Below are positions 38,070-49,100 of a DNA stretch of 64,000 bases, piece after piece. Under the pieces are notes generated by a model. The model saw nothing but the letters and a program-made list of their open reading frames with translations. It made no database searches and had not been told where the DNA came from. The DNA lies in NCBI GenBank assembly GCA_040752215.1, contig JBFMEX010000024.1:1-64000 (forward strand), in the 5' to 3' direction. Every line of letters starts with the position of its first letter. Position 1 is the stretch's first letter. Source of the DNA: JBFMEX01 sp040752215 (GTDB lineage Bacteria > Pseudomonadota > Alphaproteobacteria > Rhizobiales > Hyphomicrobiaceae). A program made the position numbers and the translations under genes.

Positions 38070-39176
38070 TCACGCCTTGACGCCGGCGCCGATCGCCGGG
38101 GCGGCGTCGGGATCGAGCGGCCAGCGCGGACGCACCGGCGCGTCGAGCCCATCGACGAGGCCGCGCGCGAGCCGCTCGGCGCCGGCCCAGGCGACCATCG
38201 CCGCGTTGTCCGTGCACAAGGCGATCGGCGGCACCGAAAGACGATAGCCGCGCGCGCTCACCAGCGCATCCAACGCGGCGCGCAACGCGAGGTTGGCCGC
38301 CACGCCGCCGGCGACGACCAGATGGCGCCCGCCGCCAGCGGCTCCGAGCCGCTCATCGACGATGTCCATCGCCCGGCCGACGCGATCGACGACGCTCGCC
38401 GCCACCGCGCACTCGAACGCGGCGCAAAGGTCGGCGACATCCTGCTCCAATAGTGGCTCCAGCGCTTTCGCCCGCTGGCGCACCGCCGTCTTGAGGCCGG
38501 CGAACGAGAAATGCGGCTCCGCCCGCCCGAGCATCGGCCGCGGCAGCTCGAAGCGATCGGCGTTGCCCTCGCGCGCCGCGCGTTCCACCGCCGGTCCGCC
38601 CGGCATTGCGAGACCGAGCAGCTTGGCGGTCTTGTCGAAGGCCTCGCCGAGCGCGTCGTCGATCGTCGTGCCGAGCCGCGAATAGCGGCCGACGTCCTCG
38701 ACCAGCAGCAGTTGTGTGTGGCCGCCCGAGACCAGCAACAGCAGGTACGGTGGCCGCAGACCCTCGGTCAGCCCGGGCGTCAGCGCGTGCGCCTCGAGGT
38801 GATTGATGGCCGCGAGCGGCTTGCCGGCGGCGAGTGCCAGCGCCTTGCCGGTGACCAGCCCGACGATCAGCCCGCCGACGAGCCCGGGGCCCGCCGTCGC
38901 CGCCACGCCATCGACGTCTCCGAGCGCAAGCCCCGCCCGGCTCAGCGCCTCGGCGACGATCTCGTCCAAGCACTCCACATGGGCGCGGGCGGCGATCTCC
39001 GGCACCACGCCGCCGAACGCGCGGTGCTGCTCCCATTGCGAGCGCACCACGCTCGACACGATGCGCCCGGTGCCGTCGCCCGCGCGCACCACCACCGCCG
39101 CCGCGGTCTCGTCGCAGCTGGTCTCGATGCCGAGCACCGTCAGATGGGCGCTGAAGTTCGGGTTGCTTGGGCGCAT
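38070..39176 (-). CDS. tsaD: tRNA threonylcarbamoyladenosine synthase subunit TsaD
   Basis: The 368-aa protein starts [16 protein letters not shown] after a short Asn/Pro tail. It has the metal-binding NHLEAH (HxxxH), [15 protein letters not shown], the [13 protein letters not shown] segment and C-terminal [13 protein letters not shown] and [12 protein letters not shown]. With TsaB and TsaE it adds threonylcarbamoyl to A37 of ANN-decoding tRNAs. Start at ATG 39176; upstream is the divergent hemC start. It shares the direction of gpsA. Confidence 0.96.
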   Translation of the reverse strand: MRPSNPNFSAHLTVLGIETSCDETAAAVVVRAGDGTGRIVSSVVRSQWEQHRAFGGVVPEIAARAHVECLDEIVAEALSRAGLALGDVDGVAATAGPGLVGGLIVGLVTGKALALAAGKPLAAINHLEAHALTPGLTEGLRPPYLLLLVSGGHTQLLLVEDVGRYSRLGTTIDDALGEAFDKTAKLLGLAMPGGPAVERAAREGNADRFELPRPMLGRAEPHFSFAGLKTAVRQRAKALEPLLEQDVADLCAAFECAVAASVVDRVGRAMDIVDERLGAAGGGRHLVVAGGVAANLALRAALDALVSARGYRLSVPPIALCTDNAAMVAWAGAERLARGLVDGLDAPVRPRWPLDPDAAPAIGAGVKA

Positions 39177-39261
39177 CGGGCTCGATTTGCGTTGCCGGGC
39201 CGAGAGGGGCATTAATGGCCGCCGAACAGTCGGCCCCCGCCTAACACCTGGAGCAGAGCGC

Positions 39262-40191
39262 TTGCAAGGCAAGACCATCCGGATCGGTACCCGCGGCTCG
39301 CCGCTCGCCCTCGCCCAGGCCTACGAGACTCGCTCCCGGCTCGGCGCCGCCCACCACCTGGGCGACGGCGCGTTCGAGATCGTCGTCATCAAGACCACGG
39401 GCGACCGCATCCTCGACCGGCCGCTCGCCGAGGCCGGCGGCAAGGGCCTGTTCACCAAGGAGATCGAGGAGGCGCTGCTCGCCGGCTCCATCGATCTCGC
39501 CGTACACTCGATGAAGGACATGCAGACCGCGTTGCCCGACGGCCTGGCGCTCGGCGCCGTGCTTCCGCGCGAGGACGTGCGCGACGCGTTCGTGAGCCTT
39601 GCATACCGCTCGCTCGAGGAGATGCCGGCGGGTGCGATCGTCGGTACCTCCTCGCTCCGCCGCCAGGCGCAGCTCCGCCACCGCCGGCCCGACCTCCAGG
39701 TGATCGGCTTCCGCGGCAACGTGCAGACGCGGCTGCAGAAGCTCGGCGAGGGCGTCGCCGACGCAACCTTCTTGGCGACCGCCGGACTGCGCCGCCTCGG
39801 CCTCGCGAATCGCATCACCAGCCTGATCGCGACCGACGTCATGCTGCCGGCGGTGGCGCAAGGCGCGATCGGCCTCGAGATCCGTGCCGACGACGACGCA
39901 ACCCGCACGCTAATCGCGCCGCTCGACCACGCGGCGACACACCTTGCCGTCACGACCGAACGCGCTTTCCTCGCCCGGCTCGAGGGCTCCTGCCGCACAC
40001 CGATCGCCGGCCTCGCCGAGATCGACGGCGACACCATTCGCCTCAGCGGCGAGATCCTTTCTCCCGACGGGCGCGAGCGTCATGCCGCCGTGCGGGAGGG
40101 TTCCTCGCGCGACCCCGAGGCACTCGGCACGGCGCTCGCCGACGAGCTGATCGGTCGCGCCGGAGCGGATTTCCTGAAGGCGTTCGCCTGA
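39262..40191 (+). CDS. hemC: Porphobilinogen deaminase (hydroxymethylbilane synthase)
   Basis: The 309-aa protein begins [56 protein letters not shown] and the dipyrromethane-cofactor Cys in [11 protein letters not shown] identify HemC. It links four porphobilinogens into hydroxymethylbilane. No ATG or GTG fits; the likely start is TTG 39262 with GGAG eight bases upstream. Its stop overlaps the hemD start (TGATG), so translation is coupled. Confidence 0.95.
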   Translation: MQGKTIRIGTRGSPLALAQAYETRSRLGAAHHLGDGAFEIVVIKTTGDRILDRPLAEAGGKGLFTKEIEEALLAGSIDLAVHSMKDMQTALPDGLALGAVLPREDVRDAFVSLAYRSLEEMPAGAIVGTSSLRRQAQLRHRRPDLQVIGFRGNVQTRLQKLGEGVADATFLATAGLRRLGLANRITSLIATDVMLPAVAQGAIGLEIRADDDATRTLIAPLDHAATHLAVTTERAFLARLEGSCRTPIAGLAEIDGDTIRLSGEILSPDGRERHAAVREGSSRDPEALGTALADELIGRAGADFLKAFA

Positions 40192-40928
40192 TGCGCGTGC
40201 TGGTGACGAGGCCCGAGGAGGACGCTGGCGGTCTGTGCGAGCGCATCGAGGCGCTCGGTCTCGAGGCCTTTCATGCGCCGCTGACCAAGATCGAAATGTT
40301 GCCCGACATTACGATCGGTCTCGAGGGCGTGCAGGCACTCGTTGCCACCAGCCGCAATGCGCTGCGCGCGCTGGTCGACAATCCCGCCATCGACGCCGCG
40401 CGCAGGCTGCCGCTGCTCGCCGTCGGCAAGGCGACCGCCGCACTTGGCCGCGACATGGGCTTCGGTGACGTACGAACCGGTCCAGGCAACGGAGCCGGCC
40501 TCGCCGAGACCATCCGCGCGACGCTCGATCCGGCAGATGGCGCCCTGCTCCATATCAGCGGCGAGGTGCTTGCCTTCGACCTCGCCGCCGCGCTCGCGCC
40601 CCCGGGCTTCACGGTCCGCCGCGCAATCGTCTACCGCTCGGCCACAGCCGAGCGGCTGCCGCCTCTGGTTGCAGATCGGCTTCGCGCCGGGTCGCTCGAC
40701 GTCGTCACATTGATGTCGCCCCGAGCCGCCGAGACCTTCGCCTGCCTCGTCGCCGCGGCCGGCCTCGCCGAGGTTGCCCGCGCACCGATCTATGTCTGCC
40801 TTTCGCCGGCGGTTGCTGAACGCCTCTCTGCGATCGCGCCGAGCCGCGTGCTGGTTCCGACAACACCTTCGACCGAAGAAATGCTTGCCCTCCTGCGTGA
40901 CTTGGCGGCAAGATCGGCCCCGACGTGA
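40191..40928 (+). CDS. hemD: Uroporphyrinogen-III synthase
   Basis: The 245-aa protein starts [23 protein letters not shown] and has two alternating HemD domains, with LVATSRNALRAL, PLLAVGKATAALGRDMGF and VTLMSPRAAETF. It closes hydroxymethylbilane to uroporphyrinogen III with inversion of ring D. Overlap with hemC and the following mic60 and hemY genes mark the conserved alphaproteobacterial heme operon. Confidence 0.93.
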   Translation: MRVLVTRPEEDAGGLCERIEALGLEAFHAPLTKIEMLPDITIGLEGVQALVATSRNALRALVDNPAIDAARRLPLLAVGKATAALGRDMGFGDVRTGPGNGAGLAETIRATLDPADGALLHISGEVLAFDLAAALAPPGFTVRRAIVYRSATAERLPPLVADRLRAGSLDVVTLMSPRAAETFACLVAAAGLAEVARAPIYVCLSPAVAERLSAIAPSRVLVPTTPSTEEMLALLRDLAARSAPT

Positions 40929-41036
40929 ACCCTGGAAATCGTAACAATTCGTGCAACTGCCCAGCCTAGAGCTCGTTCTGGCCGGCCGCACGACGACATA
41001 AGCACTCCAGGCGCGTGAGTGGAGGTATCTCGTCCC

Positions 41037-42752
41037 ATGACAAGCAAGCAGGAAGGCCCGGGCAAGAGCGACCCTCGTCCCGAGGATGCCCCGGGCTCCA
41101 AGCGACCGCACGCGACCCTCGACCTCAAGGCGACCGAGATCAAGACCGCAAAGCCCGACGAGCCGAAGGCCACGGCAAGCGCGACCTCCGTTCCGCCGAC
41201 CGGCGCAGCCAGGCCGGACGACAAGAGCAAGTCCGACACCAAGCCTGCCGCGCCGGCGAGCGCCACCTCGACAGCGCCGAAATCGGTGCCGCCGCCAACC
41301 GCACCGTACCGCTCCGGCTTCGGCAGCTTCCTCACCCATATGGCTGCCGGCATCGTCGGCGGCTTTCTCGCCCTTCTCGGCGCCGACACGCTGGGCCCGC
41401 TCGGCAAGGACCTCGGCCTGCCGACCGGCGGCATGGCGTTGAGCGGCGCCACCGCCGAGCTGCGAGACCGCCTCGCCGCGCTCGAGAAGTCGCAGCGCAC
41501 CACCGCCGCCGACGCAGACCTGGTCGACAAGCTCGCGGCCACCGAGGGCCGCCTCGAGCAGCTCGACGAGGAGCTCGTCGGCGTACGCGAGCAGAGCGCT
41601 GTGCTGCAGGCCGGCGCGAAGGCCCTCGCCGACAAGCTGGAGAAGGTCTCCGCCGCCGCGGCCGCTCCCGCCGCATCCGAGGCGCGTCTCGCCGATCTCG
41701 AGGCCCGGCTGAAGGCGCTCGTCACCGCCGGCGAGCGCGATCCCGACTCGGGCCGCATCCCGCAACTCGCGGCGCTGACCGGCAAGCTCGCCGATCTCGA
41801 GGCCGCGCTCGGCAACCAGATCGGCGCCCTGCGCCAGAGTGTCACCGCCGATATCGACCAGCGCCTCGCAGCCGTTGCAGAGGCGAGCGAGGCGGCCAAG
41901 GCCGGCACCCAGCGCATCGATCGGCAGGTCGCCGAGGTGCGCACTGACGGCGCCCGCGTCGCCCAGCGCATCGAGGCGCTGAAGGCCGACGGCGAGCGCA
42001 TCGCCCAGACCGTGCGCGTCGTGCAGGAGGAGACGGGCCAGATCCGCAGCGCGCTCGACGGCCTCAAGGGCGACGTCGAGGCCCGCTTCGGCCAGACCGC
42101 CAAGCCGGCCGATGTCGCCCAGGCGGTGAGCCCGGTCGCGGCCAAGATTGCCGCGCTCGAGCAGAGCCTGCAGGGCATCGTCAAGGCCGAGAGCGAGCGC
42201 AAGACCAACGCCGAGCGCATCCTGCTTTCGCTCGAGCTCGCCAACCTGAAGCGCGTCATCGACCGCGGCCAGAGCTTCAAGGCCGAGCTCGCCGAGGTCA
42301 GGAAGACCGCCGGCAACGCGATCGACGCCGCGCCGCTCACCCGCTTCGAGAACGACGGCGTGCCGACGCTGACCGAGCTGGCCGAGGCGTTCCGTCCGAT
42401 CGCCCACAAGATCATCGACGCCTCCGACGACCCGACGGAGGGCTCCGTGGTCGATCGCCTGCTCGCCGGCGCCAAGTCGGTCGTGCGCGTGCGCAAGGTC
42501 AGCCACGGCGCCGACGACAAGTCGACCGAGGCGGTCGTCGCGCGCATGGACGCCTCGCTGAAGGAGGGTCGCCTCGGCGACGTGATGGCACGCGCCAGGG
42601 AGCTGCCGGCCGCGGCCCTGAAGCCGGCCGAGGATTGGCTGTCGAAGGTCGCCGCGAGGCACGCCGTCGATAGCGCGCTGGCCGCCATCGAGGCCCAGCT
42701 CAAGACCTCCCTGGCCGGCGCCGGCGCGCCGCCTGCGGCCAAGACCAACTAG
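41037..42752 (+). CDS. Mitofilin (Mic60) family inner-membrane protein
   Basis: The 571-aa protein has a disordered Pro/Lys/Ala-rich start, one membrane segment (about 100-120, AAGIVGGFLALLGADTL), a long periplasmic coiled coil (about 135-420, with Ala/Glu/Leu heptads) and a C-terminal mitofilin-like domain (about 430-560, with ARARELPAAALKPAEDWL). The position between hemD and hemY is the known place of alphaproteobacterial Mic60, the ancestor of mitochondrial cristae-organising mitofilin. It shapes inner-membrane folds and binds the outer membrane. ATG 41037 is preferred to a GTG at 41019. Confidence 0.9.
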   Translation: MTSKQEGPGKSDPRPEDAPGSKRPHATLDLKATEIKTAKPDEPKATASATSVPPTGAARPDDKSKSDTKPAAPASATSTAPKSVPPPTAPYRSGFGSFLTHMAAGIVGGFLALLGADTLGPLGKDLGLPTGGMALSGATAELRDRLAALEKSQRTTAADADLVDKLAATEGRLEQLDEELVGVREQSAVLQAGAKALADKLEKVSAAAAAPAASEARLADLEARLKALVTAGERDPDSGRIPQLAALTGKLADLEAALGNQIGALRQSVTADIDQRLAAVAEASEAAKAGTQRIDRQVAEVRTDGARVAQRIEALKADGERIAQTVRVVQEETGQIRSALDGLKGDVEARFGQTAKPADVAQAVSPVAAKIAALEQSLQGIVKAESERKTNAERILLSLELANLKRVIDRGQSFKAELAEVRKTAGNAIDAAPLTRFENDGVPTLTELAEAFRPIAHKIIDASDDPTEGSVVDRLLAGAKSVVRVRKVSHGADDKSTEAVVARMDASLKEGRLGDVMARARELPAAALKPAEDWLSKVAARHAVDSALAAIEAQLKTSLAGAGAPPAAKTN

Positions 42753-42803
42753 GCGCCGGCGTCTGCCGCGCGAGCCCGTCCCGAGATCACAAGGAAGCGA
42801 GTC

Positions 42804-44735
42804 ATGTTGCGTCTCATCGCGTTTCTTCTCGCCATCGCGGCGCTGGCGACCGGGCTGTCCTGGCTCGCCGACCGGCCCGGCCTGATCGTCGTCAATTGGC
42901 AGGGCTACGAGGCCGAGGTGACGGTGTTCCATGCCGTGGTCGCGCTGGCGATCCTGACCGGCCTCGCCGTGTTCCTGTGGTCGCTCACCCGCCAGATCTG
43001 GCTGAGCCCGGCCGCGCTCGGCGGCTACTTCAACAAGCGCCGCCACAAGCGCGGGCTCGAGGCACTCTCCTCCGGCATCATCGCCATCGGCGCCGGCGAT
43101 CGCTCAAGTGCCACCCGCTATGCGATCCAGGCCAGGAAGTCGCTGCCGCACGAGCCGCTGACGCATCTGCTGCGCGCCCAGGCGGCGCAGCTCTCCGGCG
43201 ATCGTGCCACCGCGCGCCGCATCTACGAGGGCATGCTCGCCGCCCCCGACACCGAGGTGCTGGGGTTGAGGGGCCTGTTCCTCGAGGCGCAGCACGAGGG
43301 CGAGCGGGAGGCCGCACGCCAGTTCGCCGAGCGCGCCATGCGCCTCAACCCGGCGCTCGGCTGGCCGGCCGAGGCGCTGTTCGACATCCAGTGTCGAGAC
43401 GGCGACTGGGCCGGCGCGCTCGAGACGCTCGCCGTCGCCCGCAAGCACGGACACGTCGAGAAGGCCAGTGCCGAGCGCCGCCGCGCGGTGCTGCTGACCG
43501 CCCAGGCGCAGCGCGCCGAGGACGGCGATCCCGAGCGCGCGCTCGGCCTCGCGCTCGAGGCACACGGTCTCGCCAGCGATCTGGTGCCGGCCGCGGCGAT
43601 CGCCGGCCGCATCCTTGCCGCCCGCGGCAACACGCCCAAGGCCGCCAAGGTGCTGCAGCGGACGTGGCTGCGCGCGCCGCATCCCGATCTCGCCACGGCC
43701 TACGCCTATGCGCGGATCGGCGATAGCCCGCGCGACCGCCTCGACCGCGTGCGTCAGCTCGCGGCACTGGCGCCGAACGTCATCGAGAGCCCGATCGCGG
43801 TCGCCAAGGTGGCCATCGAGGCGCGCGAGTACGATGTCGCGCGTAGTGCGCTGGAGCCGCTACTCGATGGGCGGATGACCCAGCGCGTGGCGACGCTGAT
43901 GGCGCGCATCGAAGGAGAGGCCGGCGACAAGGGTCGCGTGCGCGAATGGCTGGCGCGCGCGGTGAGCGCGCCGCGCGATCCGGCCTGGACCGCCGACGGC
44001 GTCGTCGCCGACCAATGGGCGCCGATCTCGCCCGTTACCGGCGCGCTCGACGCTTTCCAGTGGCGCGTGCCGGTCGAGGGCGGCGAGACCCGCGAGGGCG
44101 ATCTCCTCGCCGACAAGCTCGAGGAGCTGATCGCGCTCGGTGCACCGGTCAAGGACGTGACACCACAGGCGACCGCGGTTGCCGCCGAAACCCGCCCGGC
44201 GAAGGTGGCGCCCGCCGCCACACCCGCGCGCGTGGCACCTCGCACCGAGGACGTCGAGCCGGTAACCGCAGACGCCGCGCCACGGCCGACGGCGGCCGAG
44301 ACTGCAGCGGTCGCGGCCACGACGACACGAGCCGCTCCTTCGCAGCCTGCGCCTGCTCCGGCGATCGTCGTTCCGGTCGTTGGCGCCGCGCCGTCCGAAC
44401 CGGCGCCGTCCGCCGCGAGCGCCGAAACGAAGCCGGAGGCGCCGGCATCACCCGCTACCCCTACCGCCGTCGTCCGCCTGCCGAGAGCGGACACCGTGGC
44501 TGCCGGCGATACGCCCGCAACATCTGGCACCCCTGCGGACCAGGAGACCCGCAAGCCCCCGGCCGTGATACTCGCCCACGATGCGAGCGCGCGCGCGACC
44601 GGCGAGCAGGCGCAACGCAAATCCGGCGAGCCGAAAATCTTCGTGCCGCCGCGTGCGCCCGACGATCCGGGCACCGAGCCCGCGGATGCCGACGACCTGC
44701 CGGCGCGCATGCCGACCTACCGCAAGTCGTCCTGA
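42804..44735 (+). CDS. hemY: Heme biosynthesis-associated TPR protein HemY
   Basis: The 643-aa protein starts with two membrane segments (MLRLIAFLLAIAALATGLSWL and VVALAILTGLAVFLWSL) around VVNWQGYEAEVTV, the HemY_N signature, then TPR-like helices to about residue 430. The remaining about 200 residues are Pro/Ala/Thr-rich low complexity, which lengthens it beyond the usual HemY. It is the inner-membrane protein found with hemC/hemD whose step in heme synthesis is unsettled; it is not the oxidase of the same name. 51 bases after mic60. Confidence 0.9.
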   Translation: MLRLIAFLLAIAALATGLSWLADRPGLIVVNWQGYEAEVTVFHAVVALAILTGLAVFLWSLTRQIWLSPAALGGYFNKRRHKRGLEALSSGIIAIGAGDRSSATRYAIQARKSLPHEPLTHLLRAQAAQLSGDRATARRIYEGMLAAPDTEVLGLRGLFLEAQHEGEREAARQFAERAMRLNPALGWPAEALFDIQCRDGDWAGALETLAVARKHGHVEKASAERRRAVLLTAQAQRAEDGDPERALGLALEAHGLASDLVPAAAIAGRILAARGNTPKAAKVLQRTWLRAPHPDLATAYAYARIGDSPRDRLDRVRQLAALAPNVIESPIAVAKVAIEAREYDVARSALEPLLDGRMTQRVATLMARIEGEAGDKGRVREWLARAVSAPRDPAWTADGVVADQWAPISPVTGALDAFQWRVPVEGGETREGDLLADKLEELIALGAPVKDVTPQATAVAAETRPAKVAPAATPARVAPRTEDVEPVTADAAPRPTAAETAAVAATTTRAAPSQPAPAPAIVVPVVGAAPSEPAPSAASAETKPEAPASPATPTAVVRLPRADTVAAGDTPATSGTPADQETRKPPAVILAHDASARATGEQAQRKSGEPKIFVPPRAPDDPGTEPADADDLPARMPTYRKSS

Positions 44736-44813
44736 GCCGCGGCGGGGCGCCATCACGGCAGGGTCACCTGCGGCGCCTCACTGTCGCCGCAGGAGCGGGC
44801 TTAGCCTCGCTGC

Positions 44814-45812
44814 GTGTCTCGGGATCGAAACCAGCAACGGCCAGGCGGTGTACGCCGCCCTGAAACCCTGACCCCGAACTCGCTCGCGCGCCGAGCCGCA
44901 GAGCGTCGGCTCCTCGCGAGACCCCGCGCGCGCTGCGGATCGGCAACACTGCTCGCCACCCTGCTGGCGCTGCTCTGTAGCGCGACCCTTGCCGATGCGC
45001 GTGCCGATGTGCGGAGCAATACGCGCACGGTCCGCGCAGCCCCGCCGCTCACCGCGCCGCCGCCGTTGCCCGTGCGCAATCCTGCGCGCTCCGGGCCGCC
45101 CGGCATCGCCGCGCAGACCGGCGATGCCTTGCGCTGGAGCGCCGCCGAGATCGCCGACGCGCTCGCTCGATGCATGGAGATTCTCGCCACCGTCCCGGCC
45201 GAGGTCGAGCCGCAACCGCCGCTCGCTGCTGGGCGGTGCGGCACTCCCGCGCCGGTGCTGCTGAAGCGCATCGGTCGCGAGCCGGCCATCGAGCTCTCCC
45301 CGCCGGCGCTCGTCACCTGCCCGGTCGTCGCCGCTCTCGGCAGCTGGGTCGAGACGACGCTGCAGCCGGCCGCGCACCACCATCTCGGCGCACCCGTCGT
45401 GCGCATCCGCGTCGCCGCGTCCTATCACTGCCGCAACCGCAACAACGCCGCCGAGGGCAAGCTCAGCGAGCATGCCTTCGCCAACGCGCTCGACGTCCGC
45501 GCCTTCGTCGGCGAGCGCGACGCGCTGGAGGTTGCAGACGGATGGATGAACCCGGCGGCCAAGCCCTCCGCGCCTGCCACCGCGACCGCGCCGCCCACGC
45601 CGCAGGGTCGCGTCGCGTCGATCGGTCCGGCAGCGTTTCCAGGTGCCGATGCCGAGGCGGCGTCGGCGCGAGACGCGTTCCTGCGCGCCGTCCACCGGGG
45701 CGCCTGCGGTCCGTTCACCACCGTGCTCGGCCCCGACGCGGATGCCGCGCACCTCGATCACTTCCACCTGGACCTCGCCCGCCGCCGCAACGGGGCCAGC
45801 TACTGCCGCTAG
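44814..45812 (+). CDS. Extensin-like family protein, exported
   Basis: The 332-aa protein starts at GTG 44814 and has an N-terminal hydrophobic stretch (LLATLLALLCSATLADA), a Pro-rich linker and a C-terminal extensin-like catalytic-like domain (about 150-332) with RCGTPAPVLLKRIG, ALVTCPVVAALGSWV, SYHCRNRNN, LSEHAFANALDVRAF and DHFHLD. The SEHxxxxALD and HxHLD motifs are the metal-binding peptidase-like pattern seen in bacterial extensin-like proteins, probably acting on peptidoglycan. An in-domain Ala/Pro insertion (about 250-265) is unusual. Confidence 0.85.
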   Translation: MSRDRNQQRPGGVRRPETLTPNSLARRAAERRLLARPRARCGSATLLATLLALLCSATLADARADVRSNTRTVRAAPPLTAPPPLPVRNPARSGPPGIAAQTGDALRWSAAEIADALARCMEILATVPAEVEPQPPLAAGRCGTPAPVLLKRIGREPAIELSPPALVTCPVVAALGSWVETTLQPAAHHHLGAPVVRIRVAASYHCRNRNNAAEGKLSEHAFANALDVRAFVGERDALEVADGWMNPAAKPSAPATATAPPTPQGRVASIGPAAFPGADAEAASARDAFLRAVHRGACGPFTTVLGPDADAAHLDHFHLDLARRRNGASYCR

Positions 45813-46161
45813 TGCGTCTCCACTCTATAGCGCCCCCTCCCCGCTTCAATGGAATGCGAAAGCTGATTATCCGCTTACGCTCGTTCCGCGCTGCCCGGCA
45901 GCGCTCTAATCATCGCTTGGTAAGCAATTTTGGTCTTCTGCAACTCTTGATTGCGTGTTAATGACAATCAGAAGTTGAGTTTGTGGCGTTTCTGCCCGCA
46001 GGGGTTCGATGTATCGCGTTCGCACGTCATTGCGCTCCGCACCGGAGCCGATCCGCACAGCTCCCCAAAACCCTCCCGACGATCGGCCTCGCGCACCTCC
46101 GCCGACCGGCGCCGCGCCTGCCATCTGAAATCCGACGCGCCACCACCGAGGGGGGAGCTGC
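45813..46161. other. Gene-free, AT-richer stretch upstream of the RTX gene
   Basis: No gene is seen. About 45840-45990 is clearly richer in A and T than the rest of the window (TTGATTGCGTGTTAATGACA near 45945), so it probably contains the promoter of the RTX gene. A GGGGGGAG site sits just before ATG 46162. Confidence 0.5.
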
Positions 46162-49100
46162 ATGCCGCGCATTCGCATCGAGTTCGTGCCGATCAAGGTC
46201 TTCTATCTCGGCCTGTTCGGTTTCGACCACCTGCAGCTCGTCTACGAGCCAGATCCCACCCAGGCCATGCTCGACCAGGAGGACTGGTATGTCATGGAGG
46301 GGCTGCGCGCGCCCGATCCAGCTGTCGGCGACGTGTTCCTCGAGGTGCTCGGCTACGACGGCTCGACCACCCTTTCCGAGGCCAACGGCGGCAAGACCGG
46401 CGAGGATCTGGTCGCCGACATCGGCACGCCGATGACCCGCGGCAGCCGCTTCCTGCTCGTGCCCGACCCGGCCCAGGCGTGGGCCACCATGGCCGCGTAC
46501 GCGGAGGAAATCCAAGAGGGCAACTTCCCGTACCGCGCCTACGGCTTTCCGAGCTCGCCCCACCCGACGATCAACTCCTCCTCGGTCGTCGCCAGCTTGA
46601 TGTGGTCGGTGGGCCTCGATCCCTCCTTCCACATGCCGTTCGACATGCGCTCCTCGCCCGGCATCACGACGCTCATCGGCACCACCGGGGACGATCACCT
46701 CAAGCTCGAAAGCCGCTTCACGACCCTGTTCGGCGGCTATGGCGAGGACCTGCTCGAAGCCGTCGACATCGCCGGCCAGGCGGACAAGCTGTTCGGCGGT
46801 CCCGGCGACGATCTCTTCACCCACTCGAAGGGATTCAACATCATCCACGGCGGACAGCCGAATGCCGAGTACCGCAACGACGGCCTCGACACGATCGACT
46901 ACTCGGGCGCCGGCGTGGTGCGCATCGAGCGCAATCCCAACGCCTTCGACCACTACGCTCCGGACTACTTCGCCAATCACGACGGCGGCATCGACTGGCT
47001 GTTCTCGATCGAGCGGGTGGTCTGGAATCCGGCCAGCGACCGCGTCGTGCTCGGCCCCGGCGTCGAGCTGGTGAGCGAGGGCCTGACGCTCGGGCTCGGC
47101 GACCAGTCGAGCGGCGACAAGGGCGACATCCTCGACCTCGCCGAGCTGGAGAACGGCCTCCTGGTGAACGCCGCCGCCGATGGCGCCCACTACATCCTCG
47201 CTGAGGAAGCCGGCGACGACCACACCGGCATTTGGGTCGAATCGCTCGAGTGGATCGTCACCACCGCGGGCGACGACCGCATCTACGCCGGCGAGGCCGT
47301 GCGCGGCGTCGAAGGCGGCGGCGGCAACGATCTCCTCGATGGCCGCCTCGCCACGCCGTTCTCCGGCGCCAGCCCGGAGGGCTACGACATCCAGCTCGAT
47401 GGCGGCATCGGCGACGACATACTGGTCGGCGGCGCCGGCCGCACGCTGATGCGCGGCGGCGACGGCAATGACACCTTCATTCTTTCCGCCGTCACCGGCG
47501 AGGCCGACCGCGTCGAGATCGTCATCGAGGATGCCGACGCCGGCGACCGCCTGCTCATCCCGCACAATTTCTTCAACGGCTCCGGCGAGGGCTACGAAGG
47601 CTCGATGCTGCTGCCGCTGCTCGGCGCCCACGGCGCCTTCAGCGAGATGTCCGAGGACGGGGCCTCGCTGTACTTCCAGTGGCTGCTCGAATCCGACCTC
47701 ATCGCCGGCGTCGACTTCGTCAACGGCATGATCCCGTTCATCGGCGCCGTCGAGTACAACCTCGACGGCGACGACCTGCTGATCCACCTCTACCTCGGCG
47801 ACAGCGCGTACGTGACCAGCGAGATCGACGACGCCGGTCATACCATCACCTACCTCGACAACTTCTTTTTCCTCGAGACGGAGACACTGATCCGCGTCGT
47901 CGACTTCTCCGAGGGCGATCTCGGCATCCAGTTCCACGATCTCGGCGACCCGACATCGATCGAGATTCGACCTGGCGTCAGCTTCGCCCACTACGACGGC
48001 TACGACGCCATGGTCCACACCTTGACCTCCAACGGCGTGCTGGTCGACCCGCTAGACCCCAAGCCCGCGGCTCCCGATTCCAACCCCAACAAGGACCGCG
48101 GACGCAGCGAGCCGCTACCCCTCGTCTCCGGCACCGAGGGTGATGACGAAATCGTGCTCGCCACCGCCGGCGATTTGCGGGCAGGCGCCGGCGACGACAC
48201 CGTCATCGGCAGCGCCGGCGACGACCTGATCGACGGCGGCACCGGCCGCGACGAGGTGCGCGGCAGGCGCGGCGATGATCGCTACGTCGTCGACGACGCC
48301 GGTGATGTCGTCATCGAGGAAGCGGGCCAGGGCAGCGACACCGTCTACGCCACCGTCGATTTCACGCTTCCCGACCACGTCGAGGCGCTCCACCTCGGCG
48401 GCAGCGCCCGAATCGGCATCGGCAACGCGCTCGCCAACCGCATTGCCGGCAGTGACGGCGACGACCACTTGCGCGGCTACGACGGCGACGACACGCTGGT
48501 CGGCAACCTCGGCAACGACATTCTCGATGGGGGCAACGGCAGCGACGGCTACAGCATCCAGCCGGACGACGGCTACGACATCATCATCGACCGCGGCGCC
48601 ACGGGCACCGACACGCTGTTCCTGATCGGCGGCACCACGTCCGACGACGTCTCCGCCTACCGCCCCGCCGACGGCCTCCAGGATCTCGTTCTGGTCCTCG
48701 GCGGCGGCGGGCGCGTGCGCATCGACGGCTTCTACGACGGCGACGGCATAGAGCTCGTGCGCTTCGAGAGCGGCGCCCAGTGGTCGCGCAGCGACCTCGA
48801 GGCGCTCGCTGCCGCCGCGCCAGTGGCAGCGAACGACGCGCCCGTGGCCCGCGACGATTTCTCCCTCGTAATGTTCAGCGAGACGGCGCTCTTGCCCGCC
48901 GAGGCACTGCTCGGCAACGACAGCGATCACGACAACGACGCGCTCACCATCGTCGCGGTGGGCGACGCGATCGGCGCCGAGGTCTCGCTCGACGCCGAGG
49001 GAAACGTGGATCTGCGGCGGCTCGTCGGTCACACCGGCAACCCAACCTTCACCTACACCGTCTCCGACGGCCGAGGCGACACTGCGCAAGCCCGCGTCGA

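Noticed and set aside
40080..43046. 988-aa minus-strand open frame opposite hemD and mic60
   Set aside because: It lies antisense to two identified genes, crosses their borders, and has shadow-like composition.
46027..48018. 663-aa minus-strand open frame opposite the RTX gene
   Set aside because: Antisense copy of Gly/Asp-rich repeats; Val/Gly/Asp composition explained by the repeat codons.
48130..48560. Tandem short repeats resembling a CRISPR or satellite array
   Set aside because: They are the in-frame RTX glycine/aspartate codons of the large secreted protein, with no constant repeat-spacer spacing.
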